Shown: piece after piece, positions 13,229-23,399 of the stretch
How the letters are laid out: every line of letters begins with the position of its first letter
How positions within the stretch are numbered: position 1 is the first letter of the stretch
Assembly: GCA_021399435.1 (NCBI GenBank)
Contig: JAJTUP010000012.1
Span: forward strand, 372,001 to 436,000
Direction: 5' to 3'
Origin: Diaporthe sp. PMI_573
Taxonomy: Eukaryota > Ascomycota > Sordariomycetes > Diaporthales > Diaporthaceae
DNA: 64,000 nt
Translations under genes and position numbers: made by a program
The notes under the pieces: generated by a model
Told to the model about the DNA's origin: nothing
The model's database searches: none
Seen by the model: the letters and a program-made list of their open reading frames with translations, nothing else

Positions 13229-13555
13229 ACTACTGAGGGAACCAGAACGCCAAGGACGAAGGGCCTGAGGTGGGCACTGTCAGCACTGCGTGTAGCAAAC
13301 GCCCTGGCAAGGCTGACACTGGACGTGACGCATATTAGGAAGATGAAGTCGCTCCACCCCGAAGAAGATGGGGACGACGAGAACGACGTGGCCGACTCCC
13401 CACAGCTGATACCGACGTCGAACCGAGACCTCCCTCCTGTTCCGGGCGCATATGGCTACTGGGATGTGGCGAAGAAGGGGCCGGACTGGAAGTTCCTGGC
13501 ATTTTACGACTCGCAGGAGCCCAAGATGAAGACCACCGTCGATCAGTTCTCATAA
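12533..13555 (+). CDS. RING-finger domain protein
   Basis: A RING-type zinc finger lies at about residues 96-148 (C-x2-C, then PCGHVFGNVC, then CPVC), suggesting an E3 ubiquitin ligase or adaptor. In the middle of the RING the sequence is CGHVFGNVC, so the usual His/Cys at the fifth ligand position is Gly, a variant I associate with fungal RING proteins. After the RING come another CPYC pair with a basic helix, an Asp/Gly/Ser-rich acidic repeat, and a C-terminal region ending GAYGYWDVAKKGPDWKFLAF. The 340-residue frame starts at 12533; an internal ATG at 12731 (MKSVKLKSP, giving 274 residues) is the more likely true start, because the first 66 residues look like translated 5' UTR. Single exon. 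Confidence 0.75.
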
Positions 13556-14397
13556 GATTGTGGGAGGAGGCGGTAGAGAGCAGGGTGCATTCTCATGACG
13601 TTTACAGGCAAGGAGACCGTTTCGCGCACTACAGGATGATAAGACGAGAGCAACTGCGGGTTTATTCATGCGGAACATATGTTCGAGGGTAAATGTGGGT
13701 TCGGCGCCTTGGAGCTACCTCCTAACTACGGTCGCGTCGAGAGCATCGACTTGTGCTGCTCCCGGGGTTTGGCCGTTCGGTGAAGGAGGGTTTCACTGGA
13801 AGTTTGGGTTTCTTTCCTACGAGGCTTTTTTCGAAGTCTGGTTTTCCTTATTTGTCACTGCCTGGTGGACTGGAAAGCCACTCATTGCATGACGTGCTGT
13901 GACAGGAGGGGTACTGTACGGGAGCATTTGCGGGCACCGACTCTGAGGCGAGGCGGGGCGATGCTGGGGGGTTGGTGCGGGCGGAGACGACGGGATGATC
14001 CAGGCGGGGTAGCTTGTCCTTCCAAGGACCCCAAACTCCACCTAGACGTGGCCAGCCCGCTGTCATTACAAGGGTCCTTTATACCTGGCATGGTGGGGGC
14101 GACACTGGGAAATTTCCTAGCACCACCACTATAGCTGCCGACGTCTTTGATAGCCGCTATACCCCTTCAACAGTCGCAATCAATTAGCACTACTACGTCT
14201 CTGTCAGGGAAAGGCCCACCGCGAGTTGTGCATGTCCGCCCCGCTGCTGTTCCGTGGTCTTCTAATTCCCCGCCAGGACTTTCTCCTTCTGAGTCGAGAG
14301 TAATTGACTGACAAGATTGATTGACTGACTGACGGGTGGGAACCTTTGACGCGTCTAGACGCGTCCAGACGGGGCCTCGCCCGAAACTGGGCCAAAG
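13556..14397. other. Intergenic spacer
   Basis: 3' flank of the RING gene and promoter of hus1. No coherent ORF, RNA gene or repeat was seen. A short GACTGACTGAC-like run lies near 14320. Confidence 0.5.
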
Positions 14398-15592
14398 ATG
14401 AGGTTCAAGACGGAGCTGAAGAATATCCGCACGTTCAACAAGCTGATCGCCGCCCTGAACACACTCGAAAAGATCGCCTGGGTCCGTCTCGACGATGACA
14501 CGGCACGTTTCACGGTGATCCCTGAGACGGGGTCCCAAGTCTGGGCGTGAGTACCTCGCGTCTCCCGCCCAATAAACCACGCTTTGGGTGACCGGCACGA
14601 ACTCACCATGGCCTGCTCGCAGATCCCTCTCGATGGACTTCATCTTCACCGACTACCACATCCAGTCCGCCGAGCCGTCCAACACCATCAACCTCGAACT
14701 GCCTCTCGGGCCACTCCAGCGCGCCCTCAAGTCCGCAATCAACAGCGACCATGCGACCCTGCGCCTCACAAAGAAGAACGGCATCCCCGTACTATCCATG
14801 ACCATCCACACCACCCCCGAGCAGCGCTCAAACATCCCCCCGCCCGCAGCTCCCTTCCACAACCGACGCGCCGGCGCAGACGGTGGCTACAGGGGTGGCG
14901 GTGGTGGTGGCGGCGGCGGTGACGAGTACGACGACGACGACGACCCCTTTGGCGACGCCGACCTAGAGGCGCTCGAGCTGACGATGAAGCGCGAGCGCGA
15001 GAAAGTCATCACGCATGACATCCCCGTCAGGGTGCTGCACCCGGACACGGTCGAGACCATCATGCAGCCCAAGGTCCGCGAGCCCGACGTGCACATCCAG
15101 CTGCCCCCGCTCATGCAGCTCAAGGCCATCTCGGACCGCTTCACCAAGCTGGCGCTGACCACCACCTCGTCCGGCGCCGGTGGCGGTGCCCGGGGAGGAG
15201 GAGGAGGGGCGGGCGCCAACGGGCCGAAGCTGGAGCTGTCGGCCAACATGCACGGCAGCCTCCGCCTGCGCATCGCCACCGACGCCCTGGACATCGAGAG
15301 CGTGTGGCGCGGCCTGGACAACCCGGAGCTGGACCCGGCGCAGCTCGCCGTCCCGCTCGAGGAGCACCCCAGCACGCGGTTCCGCGAGGCCGGGCCCGAC
15401 AGGTGGGCGACTGTGCGCGTCGACGGCAAGGACTGGAGCAGGGTGCTGAGCGTGGGCCGCCTCGAGGGCCGCGTCATCGCGTGCTTCGCCGACGACCACG
15501 CCCTGATCCTGTACGCGTATGTGCCGCAGTTCGACGATGCGACTGCCGAGGATGCCGTGGTCACGTACTATGTTTCTTCGTACAGTGTCTAA
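14398..15592 (+). CDS. hus1: Checkpoint clamp subunit Hus1
   Basis: Hus1 forms the ring-shaped 9-1-1 clamp with Rad9 and Rad1, is loaded at damaged DNA in the nucleus and promotes ATR/Mec1 signalling. Exon 1 (14398-14546) encodes the diagnostic start [20 protein letters not shown]; a 76 nt intron (GTGAGT donor, GCAG acceptor ending at 14622) leads to exon 2 (14623-15592), which starts [15 protein letters not shown]. The product is 372 residues and covers the whole PCNA-like fold, ending with [10 protein letters not shown]. Two low-complexity insertions stand out: a Gly9 plus Asp run at about 138-165 and a Gly-rich loop at about 232-250. Both probably extend surface loops. Confidence 0.93.
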
Positions 15593-15923
15593 AGTTCAAA
15601 TGTTTGGTTCTTGGGTTCTTCTAGGGGGTTTGTCCCGTTGCATAGCTAGGTCTTGTGAGGAGTTCCGGATGGCGTTGTGGAGGTTAAATAATGGCTTAAT
15701 AGACGCTCTGCTGCCAGCATATCAACTACTAGAGGCTTTTACAACGATACCAGATCAGCACAAAGGTCATATTTTGAATGCTATACAGCTCTAGAATCGG
15801 GCTTCTAATCAGTATTTTGGGGGGGAGTTAACATCATTCTTTCATTCAGTGCTACATTTAAAAATTCATGCTGGGCGCGGGGACTCTAGTTCAAAGCATC
15901 TCTGTCATGCTATTCCCACTTAC
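15593..15923. other. Short spacer between convergent genes
   Basis: About 330 bp of AT-rich 3' flanking DNA shared by hus1 and the minus-strand gene. A G9 run lies near 15820. No gene seen. Confidence 0.5.
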
Positions 15924-17132
15924 CTAAGGGGACTCCGCTGCCCCCTCGACTCTGTCCTTCTCAGCCTGCGAGTTTAGACATCGCATGGTGCAGAAGTAGA
16001 TAAATTCGGGCCTTGAGAAGTCGGTCGCCGTCGCACCAGCGCGGGTCTTTCCTCCGCAGAACCGGCAAGAAAACGGTCCACAACTGTGAAGGACGGGCGT
16101 GTGCAAGCTAGCCGCTTCCCTGAACGCCGCCTCCCATTGATCACGCGTGAGGCGCGGCTGGCTCGCCCCGGCCGTGTCGCTGCTCGCGGATCCCCAGGCT
16201 TCCTGCATCCGTGTTAGTAATTCCAATGTCAGCTCGAGCTGGGGAGCGCCTACCGTGCTCGTCAGGGGGTTCGCCAGGACCGCGCCGCTCAGGGGAGGAC
16301 CGACGCCGTTGTGTACCAGGAGCCTTGAGCCCAAGATGATATCGAGGTCTGCTGGTGGCCACCTGGTCTGCTGCTGTTCGGCACGTTGCAGGTCCGCCAT
16401 GCCGAGGGGCCTCGGGCTGCCTACCGGGACCTGGGCCCATGATAGCAACGACGCCGCCAGGACTATTGCTACGTCGACGTGTTCGTCCGCGGCGCTTTGG
16501 AACAGGAGGCCGAATCTCACCGAGTCTCGGATCTCGTCTTCCGTCACGGAGTGTGGCTCTCGCGCAACACTGTGGCAAAATGGCCAGTGTTGGCAGTTGA
16601 GGGTAGTCCTAATGGCGGCGATGGAGACGACTCGGAGGCCCTGCGTGACAGGTCCGTGGACGAGATACTCCATGGGTAAGCTGGTCCAGCCAAGGTCGGG
16701 TGCGTGGATGATATGGTATGGCCGTGATAGGTCCACAACAGCGATATGTCCTGGCTCGGCCATGTCCCATCCTTCCACTGCGTATTCTCCTAACGCAAAG
16801 AACACTGCAGTAGGGAGGTCAGCAGACCACGATGAGAATTCGGAAAAACCTTGTACGTCACCGCCGATGTGCGCCGAAGCCAGAGCCAGGACCTCGCTTC
16901 TTGACAGGTCAGTGAGACGCGGTGGAGCGACGACGGGCTCCTGGCTGACCCCATTGATCAACGCTGGTAGGAGATGATACCACGCGAAGGGGTAGATTCC
17001 TCTGTCGGTGTTCAAGCCCACGGCGGCGGCCGCAGTTCCTGGATGCCAGCCTCTGAGAAGGATCCGCGGGATATTATCCCCGCGCGGGTCGTAATTGCGG
17101 TTGTCGAACTTGCCGCCGAATAGTGCTTCCAT
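15924..17132 (-). CDS. Fungal hypothetical protein, possibly DUF7587/ART-like
   Basis: Single-exon, 402 residues. The N-terminal half has the order PRILLRGWHPGT, GLNTDRGIYPFAW, then FSSWSADLPTAVFFALGE and IAVVDLSRP. This layout (Arg in a first strand, a Ser-Ser-Trp step followed by a helix with ALxFA spacing) resembles the fungal DUF7587 family and, more loosely, ADP-ribosyltransferase-like folds. The assignment is from pattern memory and is not proven; no catalytic Glu is identified. The C-terminus (about 356-385) has C-x2-C and C-x3-C pairs (SCRFCGG and FCTMRC) that could bind zinc. The gene sits about 500 bp from a retroelement. Function unknown. Confidence 0.7.
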   Translation of the reverse strand: MEALFGGKFDNRNYDPRGDNIPRILLRGWHPGTAAAAVGLNTDRGIYPFAWYHLLPALINGVSQEPVVAPPRLTDLSRSEVLALASAHIGGDVQGFSEFSSWSADLPTAVFFALGEYAVEGWDMAEPGHIAVVDLSRPYHIIHAPDLGWTSLPMEYLVHGPVTQGLRVVSIAAIRTTLNCQHWPFCHSVAREPHSVTEDEIRDSVRFGLLFQSAADEHVDVAIVLAASLLSWAQVPVGSPRPLGMADLQRAEQQQTRWPPADLDIILGSRLLVHNGVGPPLSGAVLANPLTSTVGAPQLELTLELLTRMQEAWGSASSDTAGASQPRLTRDQWEAAFREAASLHTPVLHSCGPFSCRFCGGKTRAGATATDFSRPEFIYFCTMRCLNSQAEKDRVEGAAESP

Positions 17133-17623
17133 GTTGTGAGAGTTCTGCTCGTTCGTGTAAGGCTACTCGGGGTTGGCCGATACCAACCACCAGTCTATCA
17201 CTCAGACTCTATGCGTCCAGATATTATATATTCGTCTACCGCAACAAGAGGTCATCAACAAACAATGCCATGGTCTTTATCGGAGACCTTTACAATGCTA
17301 TTGTTAAATTTCTTTCATTTTCAGGAACATCACCGTTTCAAACTTGCAGTAACACTGGGATTTCATTTGCTTTGTCCAAGGCTCTTTGACGAACGTCCCA
17401 CGGGACAGGAGAGTCTCCAATAGTAATCAATAAAGCTCACAAATACAATTCTTTTCTTTTATGTGGTACTGCGATTCTACTTCAGAGAGCCTTTGTGTTA
17501 CTAATGGACTCGTAAGTGGCCTTTACAATAATAGCCCACTCGGATATTTTACTTTCTCATATCCTATCAGGCCCAATCATAAAACAACTTCACTATTCAG
17601 ATTAGGTAATGCGAACAAATATT
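17133..17623. other. AT-rich spacer left of the retroelement
   Basis: Promoter side of the minus-strand gene, then AT-rich DNA up to the target-site duplication. No ORF of interest was seen. Confidence 0.5.
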
Positions 17624-17628
17624 GTTTA
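17624..17628. repeat. Target-site duplication, left copy (GTTTA)
   Basis: Five bases GTTTA directly before the 5' LTR are repeated directly after the 3' LTR. This is the expected 5 bp duplication from integrase-mediated insertion and fixes both element boundaries. Confidence 0.9.
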
Positions 17629-17867
17629 TGTGGAATAGGTGTTGATAGGTCTATAGTGAATAGGTCTGCAAGTGAATAGTGGAGGGCCCGTGGCTAGCGC
17701 GGGGCCTGCACTATAAAGGGTTGTCGCCCTACGGGCGTGGCTTCGCCACACCCTTCGAAGCGACAACCCAGACCCCATAGACTTAATAGAATACCCATTC
17801 GGTCTACACTCTCCTTTTCTCTTCGCTAACACTTCTTTCTATCGTATACAATAAAGCCCAACCAACA
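17629..17867 (+). repeat. 5' LTR
   Basis: 239 bp, nearly identical to 25864-26102. It holds a TATA box (CTATAAA, about 17711), a long hairpin just after it, and AATAAA near 17850, so U3, R and U5 elements are all visible. It differs from the 3' LTR at three positions, each a TG versus TA alternation: TGTGG here against TGTAG; AATAG here against AATGG; TCTAC here against TCTGC. Confidence 0.93.
17718..17769 (+). promoter_or_regulatory. Nested hairpin immediately after the LTR TATA box
   Basis: GGGTTGTCGC at 17718 pairs perfectly with GCGACAACCC ending at 17769, and inside it GTGGC-TTC-GCCAC forms a second stem flanked by GGG/CCC. The structure would sit at or near the 5' end of the genomic RNA and is repeated in the 3' LTR (about 25953-26004). 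Stable 5' hairpins in retroelement RNA can act in packaging, priming or translation control; which applies here is unknown. Confidence 0.75.
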
Positions 17868-18479
17868 CTAATCAGTGATTGCTTAAGGCGATCACAGAGC
17901 AGCAAAGAAGGAAGAGGCAGATCGCTATCGACAACATTTAACGAGTCCCTGGATCTCTATCGAAACCCGTCAACAGTCGGCAATATCTACGCTACAATCA
18001 AACATACCACAGTCCCTAGATTCTACATCAAAACTACAATACAAGCGATCAGACCCCATCAGTACAACCACTGGATCTCTATCAAAGCTGTACTAAAAAG
18101 GTTACGTCCATCACAAATCCTGTCGACAAACGATCACGCGACAAAAGCCAAGATCAGAAACACCGAGTCCCTAGATTCTATATCGAAACAAGGTGCCGAC
18201 AATCAGGTCACGATAACACGAAACCGTATTAACAAGACCGCGTTCCATCAACGCAAAACCACGAAAACATACAATCCCTTCATTAGACACTTCAACACCA
18301 AGAAAAACCGATTAGACCCTCACGGCACAAAAAGAACACCCTCACAAACACCCAAACGACCGATCACACCAGAGAAAGCAACGATTTGCACGCAAATTTT
18401 GGTAACATTTATTTGCCAACACGGGATTGTATGCTTACCAGTTGGCTACATGCCACCTGGCAAAAACACCACACGGAAA

Positions 18480-18730
18480 AGTCACGAAGGGAGTTACCCT
18501 AGACTTTTTACAAAAAACGGGTTACTTTAATTAAATTTACTTCAACACAGTTACGAATCTAAGTCACAAAGGGAGTTACCCTAGACTTTTCACGAAAACA
18601 GACCATCCCAATTAAATTCACTTCAGAACGACAAGTCTGAGTCACTGAGAGAGTTACCCTAGACTTTTCGCAAAAACAGGCCACTTCTAATTAAATTCAC
18701 TTCGGCCCTGGTCACAAATCTAAGTCACTA
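18480..18730 (+). repeat. Three-and-a-bit tandem repeats of about 80 bp
   Basis: Units begin AGTCAC at 18480, 18562, 18640 and 18723 (spacing 82, 78, 83). Each full unit contains GAGTTACCCTAGACTTTT followed by AATTAAATT and ACTTC. The fourth unit is only the start. Confidence 0.85.
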
Positions 18731-18779
18731 AACCTATTTCAACCTCAACCAACTGCTTACATAATTCACAACCACCACC

Positions 18780-18890
18780 CAGCATAAAAAGCATGGTCTG
18801 CCGCGGACCACTATCCAGCACAAAAAGAGCTATCTGCTATAGACCACCACCTCTTAGCACCGAAAAGCGCGGTCTGCCACAGACCACCAT
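18780..18890 (+). repeat. Three 36-40 bp repeats with internal hairpins
   Basis: Units start CAGCAT (18780), CAGCAC (18816) and TAGCAC (18855). Each has an AAAA stretch and then a self-complementary block; the third (GGTCTG-CCA-CAGACC) pairs over 6 bp without mismatch. They lie directly before the first gag-like ATG at 18903. Confidence 0.8.
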
Positions 18891-18902
18891 TTAAGGAAAG
18901 CC

Positions 18903-21380
18903 GTGTTACATGCCATACAGTCACGTGCCCGCAACGACATGGCTGATACCGGCAGCACCAACGCCGGCGGCACTAACATCGGCGGTACTGACGCCGGCAG
19001 CACTGGCGCCAACAACAGCAACAAAGACAACAATCGTATCGTCGAAACAAGCGACAATAAGGACCTACAACTTGTAAAGTCACCAGCATAGGACACCGAA
19101 GAATACACCCTTTGTGACGAGTTTAAGGCGATAGCGGACGATATGAAGAACCAATTCCGGATTCCCTATGATCTTCGGCTTTGTACAAACTGGACAGCTT
19201 GGGGCATGTCTGTCCCAATTATCCACACCTTTAACAATGCTGACAGGCAAGGCTATTTGCATAATGCATATGTGCTCAAGTTCATGGATGATAATAATTC
19301 TGACAATATTGTTAACAAGGAGCTATTCTGGGAATTCAAGAGAGTGTTCAAGGACTGGACCGTCAATATGTGGCTGACTACATTGGCTACTAAGAATCTC
19401 AAATGCTTCCTTTGTATACAGGGAGTCTATACTGGTCCTATATACGATACACCGGCGGACCAGATGATTACACTTAACAAAGCCGAGCACTTACCGGAAT
19501 GGCCAGACGTAGCCATTGCTGACACCATTCTTGTCCCTAAATCCAAGCTTTACAGCTTGTCAAAGAAAGGACAAAAACAAATACCACACATTGCCAAATA
19601 CCCATCTCTCTCTTTATCATCTGATAGAAAGGCAAGTCTACCGCTAGAAAACACGGCTAAGACGGTGAGGCCAACACCATCACAACCTATTCAACAAACG
19701 ATGCCATCACAACCTATTCAACAAGCACCAATTTCATCACCACGGATTGACTTGTCCTTATACAGGCTGAGTAATCGTACAAATAGTCCTGCAAGGACTT
19801 TACTACAGATGCCGGCAAAGATGATCAACAGGATTACACAAAAACCAGTACCTAAACCAATCTCTCGACTATAATAGCAGAAGGTTCCTGATTCTCGGCA
19901 AAAGAAGGTTTCTAAATTATAGCAACAAGAGAAGATTTCTAACTCTAAGCTACGTCCAAGCCGAGAACCGGAAGCCTCATAGAAGGGCGAGATTTGAGAG
20001 ATTCGGCCATAGCAACAGAAGGTTTATAATCATGATTCTTAAACACGTCCAAGCCAAGAACCGGAAGTTCCATAGAAGGACGAGATTCAAGAGACTATCA
20101 AGGAAGCTTCCTATCATCGGAAACCACCTGTAAAGGCAGAAACCCGGGCATAGAACACTTACATACCCAGACCACCTCCCGGACCACCTCCCAGATAGCA
20201 ATTAAAACCACCGGAAATGCCAAAAGCATTCAGACCATCAGAGATATTCAGGCCACAGGAAACATTTAGGTTACAGGAAGCATTACAACCACCGGGAGCA
20301 CCAAAACATAATAATCTAAGACCACACAGCATCCCACCACTTTATAGCTAGGCTCACGACAACGGTTCGTCTAAACGGGTAGACGACTACACTATGCTTC
20401 CACCAAGGCACTATGTAAATAGTCCAATAAACCCTAACAAGATCAACAAGTTTCTCAAGGCATAGGCCAACCAGAACAAGTAGACAGGTGAACAGTACAA
20501 TCTACTAGATAACAAGGTACGGATAATGTTGAACGTTTGTTTTATATACCAAATACAACCAGATCAATTCTACACAGTGTTTCCACTCATTCTAGAAGGC
20601 CGGGCTAAGACTTACTTTATATACCATATCAGCCCACAAAAGACGTTCCGAGAAACATACATAACACTCAAACAACACTTTAAGCACAATACCAACCACA
20701 GGCAATATCACACTAACTTTGCCAACATCACGTATATCGGCTTACAAAACAATCCGGCAAATACAAACAAGGACCCACAAGAGGTACTACAGAAGCTATT
20801 TAACACTCTACAGCTAAGTCAACAAGCACTCAGGCCAGCATTTCAGAACAAGGAAGTACTTCACACAGCTATAATACAGGCATATTCAGGAGTACCCGAG
20901 TTTAATCACGCTTTATATACACCAGCAGATATATGCAAACGGTTGTTTCAGGACCTTTAGTCCTTACTAGACATGTCTATTCACAACACCTCTACACGGC
21001 AGTTCTATGCCAGTGACAACAACTACCTAGAGGAAGTCTACGATAAAGTAGACGTCGACAATAGCAACAGAGGTATCTACTACACTAACCATCGATACAC
21101 AGATAATCAACAAGGCCACAGATTCGGCCACAGATTCGGCCGCGAACTCGGCCATAGATTCAGCCGCGAAAGCTTTAACCAAGGTCGCGGCAGCTTCTAT
21201 AGCGGATACAGAGATAGAGACGATAGCTATCGCTCACACAGTAGAGGCTATTCCCGCGAAACTTATCCTCAGAATCACAAATACAGCCGCAGCAACAATA
21301 TACGTTAACAGTTCAAGAAGTGCTACATCTATCAGAAGAAAGGCTACTAGTCTATAAAGCACTCGCTAGAGGAACGAAAA
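18903..21380 (+). pseudogene. gag-like region including damaged zinc knuckle
   Basis: It begins with a Gly/Ala/Thr-rich segment (MADTGSTNAGG at 18939), then a conserved-looking block with LRLCTNWTAWGMSVPIIH, a proline/repeat-rich stretch full of stops, and the copia gag core around 20520-20960 (QIQPDQFYTVFP, ILEGRAKTYFI). After an Arg/Tyr/His-rich basic segment, the expected CCHC knuckle (near 21318-21360) reads CYIYQKKGY plus stop. Two expected Cys are thus Tyr and a Trp position is TAG. Confidence 0.75.
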
Positions 21381-21986
21381 CATGCCAGAAACAACTTTAT
21401 TGTATACACAGAGCAGTACGGCAAAGACACGTCAAATACAGCATACGCGACATTTCTTGCTAGCATTAAAGGTATCGAAATCAAGGATAAGGAAGATACT
21501 CAAGACAACGATAACTTCGCTACAGCACAATATCTAATAGATACTTCTTTTCTTCACAGCGTATTTCCAGAAGAGGACAAGTACATAGAAGAGAACGACA
21601 CTATCCCTACATCACAATTCACACTAGAAGGACAATATTCTCAACAACAGTTTCAAGGCATCATGCCAGATACTAAAGCGGCCAAGATATCTACCGCCAG
21701 ACACGACCAATTTCTTGCTTTAAAGCATAAAGACCCGTCTATATCTTTAAACATCTCACAGGCAAAGGAGGCTACAGTTCAGTTTAGCAAAGGCACAGAG
21801 TCTTCATCTATTAGAACAGTGTATGTAAAGACACCACTAGAAATCATCACTTTTCACATAATACAGGCAAACACACCATTCCTATTCTATCTAGCAGATA
21901 TAGACAAATTAAGTATATATTTAGACAACACTATTGATAAACTTGTTCAGAAGAAGACAAGTGTTACTATCCCTATTATTCACAAA

Positions 21987-23000
21987 TAGAGACATACTTA
22001 GTTCTTTTTATCCCAAAAGGAAGCCGGAACATACATTACAGAAGCCAAGCTACAACAACTTCATCAACGCTTTAGTCATCCGTCTATCAAACAACTTGGT
22101 CGCTTACTAAAGAATACTGGCCATAACGACGTTAAAAACAGCATTCTAGAAGCCATTAACAAGTTCTATCATCATTACCAGCTTCACGATTCAGCACCAA
22201 AAAGATTCAAGTTCTCACTAAAAGACAACTATAACTTCAATTTTGAACTTATCGTCAACATAATATACTTAAACAGCAAGCCCGTGCTACATGCAGTAGA
22301 TGCTACTACGTCTTTTCAAGCCACACAGTTCCTACGTTCCCTCTCAGCCAAAGATACATAGGAAGCACTACAAATAATGTAGATCGACACATATCTCAGA
22401 CCACCAGACTGGTTGGTTCATAATGCCGGTACCAACTTTACGTCTACAGAGTTCCGATCAAAGGTAAGGATTATAGGAATCACATATAAACAAGTCCCTA
22501 CAAAAGCACACTAGTCTATAGGTAAAGTTAAACGCTATCACGACCCAATCCGGCAAGCCTTTGAAATCCTAACAGCCAAACTTACCGGAAAGTATCACAA
22601 CAACGCCATACTACAAATAGCAGTTAAGGCGGTTAACAATACCACTGGGCCCAATAGACTAATTCCTACTCTTCTCGTATTCAAGGCATATCCACGCATT
22701 CATATGGATTCGCCCCCTACACCAACAACGCTCCAGCATGCCAAAGCTATTCAGAAGGCAATAAAAGCACTACACAAACTGTCAGCTAAACGTCAAGTAA
22801 ACAATGCTCTAAATACACGGAACGGCCCAGCTACAGCAGACATTCTCGCCATGCCCATTCAGAGTAATGCTTAAGTATGGCGTAAGAAGGACAGATGGCA
22901 AGGCCCATACAAGGTTCTGTCTATTAATGGGCACAATGTCACACTGGATCTTCCAAATAGGCCAGTCAAGTTTAGGTCTACCGTAGTAAGACCATACTAC
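21987..23000 (+). pseudogene. Integrase region of the copia element
   Basis: The pre-integrase zinc motif is recognisable as LHQRFSHPS followed by FYHHYQLH; family members have Cys at the two Tyr positions. The core follows (PVLHAVDATTSFQA, IDTYLRPPDWLVHNAGTNF). HNAG has Asn (AAT at 22422) where the second catalytic Asp of the DDE triad is expected, and stops at 22359, 22380 and 22512 interrupt the core. A C-terminal DNA-binding-like segment (DRWQGPYKVLSINGHNVTL) follows. Confidence 0.8.
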
Positions 23001-23399
23001 CAAGAGGAGACTATTCCTAATGTCAACAAGGACAAGAATAGAGACGAGACCAAAGATGTCCACCCGGAAGTTGTTCCGGACAAACCGGAACAATACGAAA
23101 CCAGAGACATCAACCCAGAGGCTGTTCCAAATAACCCAGAGGTTGTTCCAGATAAGCCAGAACAACCACAACAACGACAAGGCCGTCTCCCAGAATCCAA
23201 GAACAAGCCCAACGTATATATAGCAGAAGCTTTCGTAACACAAAAGGAGAAGGACAACCTTGAATTATCCATAAAACTCCGCCGGAATAGAGTAATCAAC
23301 AGCCCGGATAAACCATTTAAGGAGTCTAATAACACAGAAGTCACAAATCTCATCAGACGTAGAGTCTTTTCTTTTAAACTGTTCAACCCCAACAAGCAT

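Larger units (their letters stand above)
17868..18902 (+). other. Untranslated leader of the retroelement
   Basis: About 1 kb without an open frame between the 5' LTR and the first gag-like ATG. It contains four degenerate copies of a CCCTGGATCTCTATCGAAA-like block (starting near 17946, 18011, 18069 and 18167), the roughly 80 bp repeats at 18480-18730 and the hairpin repeats at 18780-18890. Composition is rich in CA and poor in TG on the + strand. Confidence 0.7.

Noticed and set aside
14887..15564. 225-codon frame antisense to hus1
   Set aside because: Antisense shadow caused by GC-rich third positions of hus1; Pro9 run mirrors the Gly9 codons.
16147..16977. 276-codon + strand frame opposite the ART-like gene
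   Set aside because: No domain; the minus-strand frame has coherent motifs and spans the full locus.
18480..18890. CRISPR array
   Set aside because: Tandem repeats without unique spacers, in a eukaryotic retroelement leader.
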